From contig CACZNH010000003.1 in assembly GCA_902782465.1 (NCBI GenBank), positions 62,001-126,000 of the forward strand: DNA of 64,000 nt. Reading direction: 5' to 3'. Each line of letters opens with the position of its first letter. Within the stretch, counting starts at the first letter, position 1. Under the pieces are notes generated by a model that saw nothing but the letters and a program-made list of their open reading frames with translations, was not told the DNA's origin and did no database searches. Positions 17,212 to 24,636 of the stretch are shown in pieces. This DNA is from an uncultured Bacteroidales bacterium. GTDB taxonomy: Bacteria > Bacteroidota > Bacteroidia > Bacteroidales > Muribaculaceae. Position numbers and translations under genes: made by a program.

Positions 17212-17229
17212 GCAATGCGACGGCATTGC
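17212..17229 (-). other. Stop-proximal hairpin
   Basis: GCAATGC and GCATTGC form a 7-bp stem with a 4-base loop, 8 bases past the stop of the 17238 gene. The equivalent hairpin recurs at 18029-18046. Confidence 0.6.
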
Positions 17230-17237
17230 CCCTGGAA

Positions 17238-17861
17238 TCAATTATACTTCTCCATCTCCACTTTTGCCCGCTCAATGATCAACTCGCAGTCGTTAACAGT
17301 ATTGACAGCATTCATGTATCGCTGCTGAATCTTGAGCCGCTGATTCACGTGTTTCTTGTGGAGCTTCGTTCGCTCGGCTTCCTGTTTCATGCGTTCCCGG
17401 TCAGTCAGTCCGTCACAGGATGCCTTGGATTGCTTCTGCTCAAGTTTGGCACACTCAAGCATCTGTTTCTGGCGAAGGGCGGCAAAATCCTTTTCGGCCT
17501 TGTCTTTTCTCACAAGGGCCTGTTTCATCCTGTAATTGGCTTTGTTGTAGGCCTGTGTCGCCAGTTGGAGAGCCTTGTCAGGGGTGTTGGCGACAGAACT
17601 GTTATAGAACTCCTGCGCCCTCATGTCCCACAGGGTATGGCGGCTCTGCCTGTCGATGTCTGGGGTCTTGAGGTGAGGAGCGTTCTTGTTGTTGTAAGAC
17701 TGCATATAGGCTGCCTCGGCATTCCTGATCATCTGCAACTGATGGGGGTCGGCCTGTCGGGACATTTCGGGCGAGGTGACACTCAGTTTTGTGGGCATCT
17801 GCGCCACTGCTGTAGCTGATGCGGCTAAACAAACTGCTGCCATTAAAATAATCCGTTTCAT
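17238..17861 (-). CDS. Secreted helical protein of unknown function
   Basis: 207 residues with signal peptide MKRIILMAAVCLAASATAVAQ. The mature protein is almost wholly helical and charged, with Gln/Lys/Glu-rich coiled-coil stretches (ALVRKDKAEKDFAALRQKQ, RLKIQQRYMNAVNTVNDCE) and the ending AKVEMEKYN. The next upstream gene on the strand (18058) ends RKEMEKYK and shares the same 3' hairpins, suggesting an old tandem duplication. I do not recognise a family. Probably periplasmic. Confidence 0.75.
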   Translation of the reverse strand: MKRIILMAAVCLAASATAVAQMPTKLSVTSPEMSRQADPHQLQMIRNAEAAYMQSYNNKNAPHLKTPDIDRQSRHTLWDMRAQEFYNSSVANTPDKALQLATQAYNKANYRMKQALVRKDKAEKDFAALRQKQMLECAKLEQKQSKASCDGLTDRERMKQEAERTKLHKKHVNQRLKIQQRYMNAVNTVNDCELIIERAKVEMEKYN

Positions 17862-17978
17862 AATCGTAACTGTTTAGATGTCAATAATTAGCTTAATCTT
17901 TTTTTGTACTGTTTAGACCCCGAAATGTAAATAAAGTTTAATTCAATTATACAATTATAACACTTTTTAAATATTTAG

Positions 17979-18007
17979 AGGCCAATGACGTCTCGTGCCA
18001 CTGACCT
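17979..18007 (-). terminator. Second copy of the 3' hairpin, after the 18.1-kb gene
   Basis: 29 of 30 bases match the hairpin block at 17161-17190. The following minus-strand sequence is A/T-rich but lacks a clean T run, so termination here may be weaker. Confidence 0.6.
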
Positions 18008-18028
18008 CCAATTTAGTCATTTCTCATA

Positions 18029-18046
18029 GCAATGCAATGGCATTGC
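18029..18046 (-). other. Stop-proximal hairpin, second copy
   Basis: GCAATGC AATG GCATTGC, a perfect 7-bp stem 11 bases past the stop at 18058, mirrors the hairpin at 17212-17229. Confidence 0.6.
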
Positions 18047-18057
18047 TGCGGGAAAAA

Positions 18058-18771
18058 TCACTTGTATTTCTCCATCTCCTTGCGGGCCTTCTCAACATTC
18101 TCGACAGCCTTGTCGTAGTTCTTGATGGCCTTCTCGTAATTCTGCTGAGCCTTGAGGTTCTGCTTGGCGATTTTAGCCTCGAGTTTCTTCATCTCGGTTT
18201 CCAGCTTGAGGGACTTCTCGGAGTCGCCAACTGCCTTCTCGAGTTTCTCGGCCATCTTCTCCATCTCCTTGGCCTGCTTATTGGGCAGTTCCTGAAGCTC
18301 CTCTTGGGCCTTGTTACGGTTCTTCTCGGCGTCTTTCACCTTGTCTTGGGCCTTGTTGTACTTTTCGGTAGCCTTTTGACGGTTCTCGATACGTTTCTGC
18401 TCCTTCTTGGCTTCTTTCTCAGCCTTTTTGGCTTCTTTTTCTTGTTTTTCGGCAGCCTTCTTGGCTTCCTTAGCCTTCTTCTCCTGCTCCTCGTAAGCCT
18501 TCTTCTGCTCCTTAGCGGCATCGGCGGCGGCCTTAGCCTGCTGCTCCTCCTGCTTCAAAGCCTTCTGCTGTTTCTCCATTGACTTAACGCTCTGGTCAGC
18601 AGCCTTTTTACCATCGGTCAACGCCTGCTTGTTCTGGTTGTATTCCTTCTCTCTCTTGAGCTGGGACTGTTTCACAGCTTGAGCTGCAGGGTCATTCACG
18701 TTGTTCTGCGCAAGAGCAACGGGTGCTGCGGCGAAGCAGCACAGCATTACCATCAATAAAAATTTCTTCAT
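18058..18771 (-). CDS. Secreted coiled-coil protein (Lys/Glu/Ala-rich)
   Basis: 237 residues from ATG 18771, chosen because it gives a clean signal peptide (MKKFLLMVMLCCFAAAPVALAQ) and lies about 40 bases after a perfect promoter; an upstream in-frame start at 18867 would add 32 residues lying partly upstream of that promoter. Residues 60-235 are an almost uninterrupted coiled coil (KAAEKQEKEAKKAEKEAKKEQ and similar). No catalytic motif is visible. Likely a periplasmic structural or scaffold protein; function unknown. It lies between TonB and a similar smaller gene. Confidence 0.75.
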   Translation of the reverse strand: MKKFLLMVMLCCFAAAPVALAQNNVNDPAAQAVKQSQLKREKEYNQNKQALTDGKKAADQSVKSMEKQQKALKQEEQQAKAAADAAKEQKKAYEEQEKKAKEAKKAAEKQEKEAKKAEKEAKKEQKRIENRQKATEKYNKAQDKVKDAEKNRNKAQEELQELPNKQAKEMEKMAEKLEKAVGDSEKSLKLETEMKKLEAKIAKQNLKAQQNYEKAIKNYDKAVENVEKARKEMEKYK

Positions 18772-18814
18772 AATCCTAGTATTATTTAATTGATTAAACG
18801 TTATTTCAATAGTG

Positions 18815-18845
18815 CAAAGATACAACTTTGACCCATTCCTGCAAA
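18815..18845 (-). promoter_or_regulatory. Bacteroidota promoter for the 18.1-kb coiled-coil gene
   Basis: The minus strand has TTTG (18845-18842), a 19-base spacer and TATCTTTG (18822-18815), an exact -33/-7 pair. It fixes the start at ATG 18771. Confidence 0.85.
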
Positions 18846-18950
18846 AAAAGTTTAAAGAAAACCGCATATTTCAGTCATAATAAGAATGCAGGATAGGCAC
18901 TGCATGATGACAATACCTATCCTGCGTGGGGAATTTAACCGATGAATCGG

Positions 18951-19814
18951 TTAGTTGGTGCCCTGAAGCTTGAAGTTAACGGGAAGGGTGTACCAGACTG
19001 ACACCGCATGTCCATTCTGGCGGCCAGGAATGAACTTGGGCAGCGACTTGCAGACCCGAACGGCCTCCTTGTCTAGGTCCTTGTCCACCGAACGAACGAC
19101 CTTTACCTCGCCGATTTGCCCAGTCTTGTCAACGACAAACTGTACCACGACACGGCCCTGGATTCCGTTCTCGGCTGCCATGGTCGGGTAATTGATGTGG
19201 GACGAGAGGAACTTCATCAGTGCAGCTTCACCACCAGGGAACTGGGGCATCTGCTCAACCAATCTGGGAATTTCCTCTGGCTTATTCACCTCAACAGGCT
19301 TATGCTCCTCAACAACGACTTCGCCGATATGTTCTTTGATGTCATTCAAGTCTGTAGAGCCATTGGAATTAGTAACACTTCCGGCAAAACCCTCTGCGTC
19401 CATCTTCTCATCCTGAGACAAGATTTTATCCTCAGGATTCACCTTTTCGTCCTCGACGATTTGGAGCTCGGTCGCCTGATAAGTCTGCAATTCAACTTCA
19501 GCAGGTTCTTCGGGCTTGGTCTCCTCGATAACTTCTCGCTGCTTGGTTTCGTCGGCCTCTGGAGTCATAACAATGGTTACACCCATCTGCTCACCCTTCT
19601 CAGCCAACTTTTTCTCATCCAGGTACTGGTTGGTCTTGACAATGCCCCAGACCATCAGGCTAAAGATAATGGCACCGATGAGGGTCCACAGGACAGCTTT
19701 GTTGTGGCGCTTGGACGATTCGGTTCGGATTACATAGGCACCGAAGTCCTTGTTTTTGCCTTCAAACACAAGGTCGCACCATTCGCGCGATGATAAATTA
19801 ACTCTTGTTGCCAT
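18951..19814 (-). CDS. Energy transducer TonB family protein
   Basis: 287 residues. A cytosolic head (LSSREWCDLVFEGKNKDFGAYVIR, typical of Bacteroidales TonB proteins) is followed by one transmembrane helix (about 42-60), a Glu/Pro/Val-rich periplasmic spacer (about 75-180) and the TonB C-terminal domain with QFPGGEAALMKFLSSHINYP and VVQFVVDKTGQIGEVKVVRS. TonB passes proton-motive energy from ExbB/ExbD to outer-membrane receptors such as the one at the right end of this window. No exbB/exbD is adjacent. It has its own -7 box 77 bases upstream. Confidence 0.92.
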   Translation of the reverse strand: MATRVNLSSREWCDLVFEGKNKDFGAYVIRTESSKRHNKAVLWTLIGAIIFSLMVWGIVKTNQYLDEKKLAEKGEQMGVTIVMTPEADETKQREVIEETKPEEPAEVELQTYQATELQIVEDEKVNPEDKILSQDEKMDAEGFAGSVTNSNGSTDLNDIKEHIGEVVVEEHKPVEVNKPEEIPRLVEQMPQFPGGEAALMKFLSSHINYPTMAAENGIQGRVVVQFVVDKTGQIGEVKVVRSVDKDLDKEAVRVCKSLPKFIPGRQNGHAVSVWYTLPVNFKLQGTN

Positions 19815-19890
19815 AATCGTTACTTTTTAAAAGATTAAACAATAATACCTGTCATCTTCAAGTAGAAAAAAACGGTATAACTCTCGCTTG

Positions 19891-19898
19891 CAAAGTTA
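19891..19898 (-). promoter_or_regulatory. -7 box for tonB
   Basis: The minus strand reads TAACTTTG (TAnnTTTG), leaving a 5' leader of about 70 bases. No convincing -33 TTTG was seen. Confidence 0.5.
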
Positions 19899-20040
19899 TA
19901 ATGGATTTATGGAAAACGGCTAGCATTCAATGGTCATTCTTTAAATTACAAACAATTGATTTTCAGTGTTTTAAAAAAGAAAAAGGTCATTTGAGGGTAA
20001 TTTGTTGATTGGGGTTACAGATTACCTCAAAAAAATAGCG

Positions 20041-20048
20041 TATTTTTG
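20041..20048 (+). promoter_or_regulatory. -7 box for the TPR/HTH regulator
   Basis: TATTTTTG, 28 bases before ATG 20076, matches TAnnTTTG. A -33 box at standard spacing is not evident. Confidence 0.5.
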
Positions 20049-20075
20049 CAGTGGAAAGAATAAAAAAACCTCGAT

Positions 20076-21866
20076 ATGACAAACTGCAAACATATCATTT
20101 GCATAGTGGCTGCAATAGTGGTTCTCGGAATCCTCGGCGGATGCCATGGTGGCGTTGACAATAGCCAACTTGTTGACATCGATACGCTGCTGGCCCAAAA
20201 CCTAGCCGAGGATGCACTGCAGATGCTCAAAGCCATCAACACCTCATCATATAACAACAAAGACAGAGCCTATTATGATTTGTTGACAACCCAAGCCAAC
20301 CACGATTGCGGCATCAAGGCCACCAATGACAGTACTATCAACGCGGCAGTGAAATACTTTAAGGCACATTACGATAAAGAGAAACATGCCCGTGCTCTGC
20401 TCTATCAGGGCTGCATCAATGTGGAATTGGGAAATCTGGACAAAGCCGTCACCAGCCTGCGTCAAGCCGAGGACCTTGCCATAGACAATAACCTGAAGAC
20501 CCGCGCCCTCGCCAAGATGATGATGGGCGAACTGTATCAGAGCCAGGTCATCGGTGCCAAAACCCTGGGGGCCAGCAAGTATCGCGAAGCCTTGGCCCTG
20601 TTCACTGTCCTGGACGACAAGCTGAACCAGATTATCTGCCTGAGCGAACTGGGCGCCCTGTACCGCATCAATAAGGAGAAGCAGGACAGCGCCATGTACT
20701 ACATCAACGCGGCCATCGACCTTGCCAAGTATGACATCAAGCCGAAATATGTCATAGCAAACTTGTTCAGCCGAGCTGAGTACCGCGCGGCCCTAGGCGA
20801 TTACCAGGGCGCCAAGGACGATGCCATCGATGCCATCAGTTGGAACGGCAAAGGCAAGATACACCCGCGAATCCATTATACCGCTGCTTCGGCCTACCTG
20901 CACATGGGCCGCATGGATTCGGCACACTATTACCTCCAACATGCTCCGGCGATGACAAGCATTGCCGACAGCATCATGTACTACCAGTTGCTGGCCGACC
21001 TCGCCCGTCGCGAGGGCAAGGTGGACGACGCCATCAACTACTTGAACTTGACCCACTACCTCGCCGACTCGGTTGCAATGAGCAGCAAAAACGACCAGCT
21101 GCTGGAGGTGGAGAAGAAATATGACACCCAGCAGGCGGCACTCGAGAACGCCCTGTTGAGTTCACGGCTCAAGGGAACGTTGCTGGGTCTTGCCCTGCTG
21201 GCGTTGACGGCTCTGGCACTGGCATTCCTGCTGTGGCGTTACCGCAACCGCTTGAAAATCCAGCAGACCGAATATGAGCTGCAAAAGGCTGACTTGGACC
21301 AGTCCATCGCCAGCCTGCAGCACATGCAGGAAACCATCAACGACTATGAGCGAAGCCTGAAAACCGCTCAGGCAGAATACCAAGGAAACGAGGCGCGCAT
21401 GACCGACGCCATCGCTACCCTGGAAGCCAAAAAGCAGCAGTCCGACGAGTTGCGTGCTATTGTGGATAACCAGATGCAGGTGGTTCACCAACTGCTGCAG
21501 TGGTCCTACGAGTGCAATGAGACAACCTTTGCCAAACGCTTCAACAAACTGATGACTATGCGCGGTCCAGACGAGGTGGGGGCATCCTATTGGGACAACC
21601 TTCAGTCGCTGGCCAACGACCTGTACGACAATGTGCTGGTCAAGGCACAGGAGGCCGCCGGCGGAAGTCTGCGAGAGGACGAAATCAACCTGATTGCACT
21701 GACGTGCCACGGCTTCTCGAGGACGGTGATCATGATTTGCATGCGTTACAGGAACCTGCGCACCGTCTCGAACAAGAAAATCCAGATTGCCCACAAACTG
21801 CACGTCAACACCCTTGACGAGTTTCTGCAACCGTTTTTGAAGAGAAGGACGGATGATACGGAATAA
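20076..21866 (+). CDS. Membrane-anchored TPR protein with C-terminal LuxR-like HTH
   Basis: 596 residues. The N-terminus has a lipoprotein-like signal (VLGILGGC), followed by helical TPR-type repeats to about 350 (DKAVTSLRQAEDLAIDNN, DSAMYYINAAIDLA). One transmembrane helix lies at about 366-388 (GTLLGLALLALTALALAFLLW), then a coiled coil to about 465 and a C-terminal region EDEINLIALTCHGFSRTVIMICM...TVSNKKIQIAHKLHV with the spacing of a LuxR/GerE helix-turn-helix. I infer periplasmic sensing repeats and a cytosolic DNA-binding or protein-binding end. A close paralogue is encoded at 34487-36265. Family known in Bacteroidales; target unknown. Confidence 0.8.
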   Translation: MTNCKHIICIVAAIVVLGILGGCHGGVDNSQLVDIDTLLAQNLAEDALQMLKAINTSSYNNKDRAYYDLLTTQANHDCGIKATNDSTINAAVKYFKAHYDKEKHARALLYQGCINVELGNLDKAVTSLRQAEDLAIDNNLKTRALAKMMMGELYQSQVIGAKTLGASKYREALALFTVLDDKLNQIICLSELGALYRINKEKQDSAMYYINAAIDLAKYDIKPKYVIANLFSRAEYRAALGDYQGAKDDAIDAISWNGKGKIHPRIHYTAASAYLHMGRMDSAHYYLQHAPAMTSIADSIMYYQLLADLARREGKVDDAINYLNLTHYLADSVAMSSKNDQLLEVEKKYDTQQAALENALLSSRLKGTLLGLALLALTALALAFLLWRYRNRLKIQQTEYELQKADLDQSIASLQHMQETINDYERSLKTAQAEYQGNEARMTDAIATLEAKKQQSDELRAIVDNQMQVVHQLLQWSYECNETTFAKRFNKLMTMRGPDEVGASYWDNLQSLANDLYDNVLVKAQEAAGGSLREDEINLIALTCHGFSRTVIMICMRYRNLRTVSNKKIQIAHKLHVNTLDEFLQPFLKRRTDDTE

Positions 21867-21881
21867 ACGGAATATACGGAA

Positions 21882-23075
21882 ATGATTGACGAGGCGACGA
21901 TAGGGTTTGTGAGGGAGCACCGCGAGGAAGACGTGAGGCAGTTGGCATTGCAGGCAAGACGTGACAGCAATGTCAATATGCCCTGGGCGCTGGACCAGAT
22001 ACAGGGCTGGCAAATGGCTCGACGCAAGCTGCCGTCATGGGCAGCCATCGACGGCATCGTCTATCCTCCCCACCTGTCGATGGAGCAGTGCAGCAGCGAG
22101 CAGACCGCTATATATAAATGTAATATCATGAATCGCTTGCCGCAATCATGCCGCGAAACGCTCATAGACCTGACAGGAGGCTTCGGCGTGGACTTTGCTT
22201 TTATATCAAGGTGTTGTTCAAGAGCCATTTACGTTGAGCGACAGGAGCATCTGTGTGAAACGGCAAGGCATAATTTTGAACTGCTTGGCTTGCAACATGT
22301 GAGCATCATCCATGGCGATGCCGAGGATGTCCTGAACGACCTGGAAACCGATGCTGCATCCACCCTTATCTACCTGGATCCCGCCCGTCGCGACAGCAAC
22401 AAGGCCCGCACCTATGCCATCGCCGACTGCACGCCTAACGTGCTTGAGCTGAAGGATAAACTCCTTCATGCTGCCCATCACGTCCTCATCAAACTCTCGC
22501 CCATGCTAGACTGGCACAAGGCTGTGAGCGATCTGGGCGAACACGTTGCCGAGGTCCACATCGTTAGTACAGCTGGCGAATGTAAGGAATTGCTGATTCT
22601 CATGGCTGCCCACCACCAGGGCGAGCCAGCCATCCATTGCGTGAACGACGAGAAACGGCTCGTCTTCAAACCAACAGAAGGTGATGTACCTGCCGTGATT
22701 GCCGAGAACGAAGACGGGAAATACCTTTATGAGCCTAACGCCTCCATCATGAAGGCAGGCTGCTTCGGACTGCTCACGCAGCGCTACCCCGTCAAAGCCC
22801 TGGCAGCGGATAGCCACCTGTTCGTGTCAAGCCAAGAGGTCAAGGATTTCCCAGGTCGCCGTTTTGCCGTCACTGCCGTTACAACGATGAACAAAAAGGA
22901 ACTGGCAACAGCGCTGAAAGGCATATCCCGCGCCAATGTCGCCGTCCGCAACTTCCCGATGACAGCCCAGCAGCTGCACGGGCGCCTGCGCCTCGGTGAC
23001 GGCGGCGACTGCTACATCTTCGGTAGCACAACTGCCGACGGACAACGTCTTCTCTACATCTGCAAGAAGCCTTGA
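21882..23075 (+). CDS. SAM-dependent methyltransferase with THUMP-like C-terminal domain
   Basis: 397 residues, starting 15 bases after the regulator gene. Residues about 95-115 read LIDLTGGFGVDFAFISRCC, a Rossmann motif I; YVERQEHLCETARHNFELLG is motif II; LIYLDPARRD (about 165-174) is the motif IV region. The C-terminal part (NASIMKAGCFGLLTQRY..., ALKGISRANVAVRNFPM) fits the THUMP-like domain found behind this methyltransferase in Bacteroidota. The likely substrate is RNA, but which one cannot be told from the sequence. Confidence 0.8.
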   Translation: MIDEATIGFVREHREEDVRQLALQARRDSNVNMPWALDQIQGWQMARRKLPSWAAIDGIVYPPHLSMEQCSSEQTAIYKCNIMNRLPQSCRETLIDLTGGFGVDFAFISRCCSRAIYVERQEHLCETARHNFELLGLQHVSIIHGDAEDVLNDLETDAASTLIYLDPARRDSNKARTYAIADCTPNVLELKDKLLHAAHHVLIKLSPMLDWHKAVSDLGEHVAEVHIVSTAGECKELLILMAAHHQGEPAIHCVNDEKRLVFKPTEGDVPAVIAENEDGKYLYEPNASIMKAGCFGLLTQRYPVKALAADSHLFVSSQEVKDFPGRRFAVTAVTTMNKKELATALKGISRANVAVRNFPMTAQQLHGRLRLGDGGDCYIFGSTTADGQRLLYICKKP

Positions 23076-23082
23076 GCCCTCG

Positions 23083-23109
23083 AAGAATTCCGAGAACTCG
23101 GAGATTCGA
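23083..23109. repeat. Intergenic 9-base repeat (GAACTCGGA type)
   Basis: The sequence GAATTCCGAGAACTCGGAG matches the unit that encodes ENS/EVS in the LptF/G leader and the tract at 25446-25482. Confidence 0.5.
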
Positions 23110-23110
23110 T

Positions 23111-23146
23111 AAAACAAAAGCCTCCAGCACGAATGCTGAAGGCTTT
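23111..23146 (-). terminator. Terminator of tRNA-Glu
   Basis: On the minus strand AAAGCCTTCAGCA, a TTCG tetraloop and TGCTGGAGGCTTT are followed by TGTTTT, directly behind the tRNA 3' end (its CCA ends at 23149). Confidence 0.9.
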
Positions 23147-23148
23147 GT

Positions 23149-23224
23149 TGGTAGAGAAACAGGGACTCGAACCCTGGTTTCCGCCGTGAGAGGGCGGCGT
23201 CCTAGACCGCTAGACGATATCTCC
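23149..23224 (-). tRNA. tRNA-Glu (anticodon CTC)
   Basis: 76 bases including an encoded CCA. The D arm region TCGTCTAGCGGTCTAGGAC is followed by the anticodon stem CCGCC/GGCGG around loop CTCTCAC (anticodon CTC) and the T arm CAGGG TTCGAGT CCCTG. The acceptor stem GGAGATA/TTTCTCT has one T-T mismatch and a G-T end pair. The sequence is close to canonical bacterial tRNA-Glu around the anticodon arm. It is followed by its own terminator. Confidence 0.92.
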
Positions 23225-23244
23225 GTCGATAATTAAAGCCCTCG

Positions 23245-23300
23245 CTGGTTTCCGCCGTGAGAGGGCGGCGTCCTAGACCACTAGACGATATCTCCGTCGA
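23245..23300 (-). pseudogene. Truncated tRNA-Glu copy (5' two-thirds only)
   Basis: The first 51 bases of tRNA-Glu (acceptor 5' strand, D arm, anticodon arm with CTC) plus 5 upstream bases recur here with a single difference. The T arm and the 3' acceptor strand are missing; the sequence turns into GCGAGGGCTTTAATTAT and then reaches the intact gene. It lies just upstream of the intact gene on the minus strand and would be co-transcribed with it. Confidence 0.85.
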
Positions 23301-23493
23301 AAAGCGAGGCAAAATTACTGCCATTTTTGATACTGACAAAATTTTTCGGCACTTTTTTTCTTAAAAAATCTCAAAAGCACCATTTTTGGCGGTTTTCGGC
23401 ATTTTTTATGAGAAAAACGAGTGACGATTAAGATATATTTTGTACTTTAGCGCATTGTTAGAAACATTCATTCGCTTAATACATTATTTCATT

Positions 23494-23826
23494 ATGGCAA
23501 GCAAACGACAGATTAAGAAAGCTATTCAGAATGCCTGTGGCGACATCGCAGGCGAGTGCATCTTTGCAGAATCCGCCTTTGGCGCCGACAAGCTGGAGGA
23601 GTGGGACAGCATCATCATCGACACTGCCCTGCTGCAGCAAGAAGCCATCAACCGCGTGAGCAATAAGTTTGGCAAGAAGGTGAAAGACTTCGCCAACCGC
23701 AAGGAGTACAACAAGGCCCGCCGCACCTTCTTCAAGCAGTGCGAGAAGGAACTGAGCGACTACTTCCGCGCCGAGGTGGAGAACATCGCCAAGCGCATGA
23801 ACGAGCTCATGCCCTCTAAGAAATAA
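23494..23826 (+). CDS. Small conserved hypothetical protein
   Basis: 110 residues from ATG 23494 (MASKRQIKKAIQNACGDIAGEC). It is mostly helical and basic, with KFGKKVKDFANRKEYNKARRTFFKQCEKELSDYFRAE in the second half and no signal peptide or membrane segment. An in-frame upstream start (23440) would begin in the AT-rich leader and is less likely. It stops two bases before the acyltransferase gene, so the two are probably coupled. No family recognised. Confidence 0.7.
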   Translation: MASKRQIKKAIQNACGDIAGECIFAESAFGADKLEEWDSIIIDTALLQQEAINRVSNKFGKKVKDFANRKEYNKARRTFFKQCEKELSDYFRAEVENIAKRMNELMPSKK

Positions 23827-23828
23827 GA

Positions 23829-24377
23829 ATGAACCTCTCTGGTTGGATATTGAAGAAAGCGGGTTGGACGTTCAAGGTCAACTTGACGATGCCCGACAAG
23901 TGCATTATCGTCATTGCGCCGCATACCAGCAACTGGGATTTTATCCTGGGTGAACTGGGCATCCACTCGGTGGGCATGAAGGCCGGTTTCCTCATGAAAG
24001 ACACCTGGTTCTTCTTCCCCATGGGGCACCTGCTGAATGGGTTGGGTGGCATTCCCGTCAACCGCCGTCAGCACGGCAATCTCACGCAGTCGATTGTCGA
24101 GGCATTCAACACAACGCCCAATCTCGCAATCGGCGTCACGCCCGAGGGCACGCGCAGCCCCAATCCCAACTGGCACAAGGGCGCCATCTTCATGGCCCGC
24201 GATGCCAATGTGCCGCTGGTACTCGCCTACTTCGACTATGCCAAGAAGATCGTGTGCATCGACAAGGAGTTTGAGCTGAGCGACGATGCCGAGGCCGACC
24301 TGCTGCGCATCAAGCAATATTTCAAGCAAAACGGCAGCGGCAAATATCCCGAGAAGTTCGTCACCGGACTGGAGTAA
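23829..24377 (+). CDS. 1-acyl-sn-glycerol-3-phosphate acyltransferase-like protein
   Basis: 182 residues. It carries the PlsC-family HX4D motif (APHTSNWDF, His and Asp about residues 36-41) and the EGTRS motif (VTPEGTRSPN, about 99-108), with an FFPMGHLLNGLGGIPVNR segment between them. The family transfers an acyl chain to lysophosphatidate or similar lipids at the membrane. It is shorter than typical PlsC (about 240) and lacks an N-terminal transmembrane helix, as in other Bacteroidota small acyltransferases. Its gene ends 8 bases before the inverted-repeat element at 24386. Confidence 0.88.
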   Translation: MNLSGWILKKAGWTFKVNLTMPDKCIIVIAPHTSNWDFILGELGIHSVGMKAGFLMKDTWFFFPMGHLLNGLGGIPVNRRQHGNLTQSIVEAFNTTPNLAIGVTPEGTRSPNPNWHKGAIFMARDANVPLVLAYFDYAKKIVCIDKEFELSDDAEADLLRIKQYFKQNGSGKYPEKFVTGLE

Positions 24378-24385
24378 CTGAAAGC

Positions 24386-24545
24386 GGCCGTGTCATAATT
24401 CAATTGCAAGGATTATAACCGCCCTGCGGGCGGGAAAGCTTGGCGGCACTTCAGCAAATCGAGCAAACTCGTTTGCCTTCAGTTTGCACAAGCTTTCCCG
24501 TGCGAAAGCACGGTTATATTTCCATGTAGCAATTATGACACAGCG
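24386..24545. mobile_element. Nested-hairpin inverted-repeat (MITE-like) element, copy 1
   Basis: 160 bases with ends GGCCGTGTCATAATT and AATTATGACACAGCG (inverted). The two 57-base arms pair almost throughout. Each arm holds its own perfect 6-bp hairpin (CCGCCC TGC GGGCGG at 24419-24433; CCGTGC GAAA GCACGG at about 24499-24514). No coding capacity. The first 52 bases are identical to 46568-46619. It starts 8 bases after the acyltransferase stop. The MITE label is inferred from structure and copy number; a structured RNA or termination element is an alternative. Confidence 0.75.
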
Positions 24546-24554
24546 TTTTTCAAG

Positions 24555-24603
24555 AATAGAGATGAGTGAGTAGTGATGAGTGAAGGATACGCCTTCCTCT
24601 ACT
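24555..24603. repeat. GAGTGAGTAG-type short repeat beside element copy 1
   Basis: GATGAGTGAGTAGTGATGAGTGA follows the element within 15 bases. A related GAGTGAGG tract lies at the same side of copy 2 (46690-46752). Confidence 0.5.
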
Positions 24604-24636
24604 CCATTAGCTATCAATCAATAACTGGAATAAAAA

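Noticed and set aside
17226-17819. 197-codon plus-strand frame rich in Leu
   Set aside because: Antisense to the secreted coiled-coil gene with a clear signal peptide.
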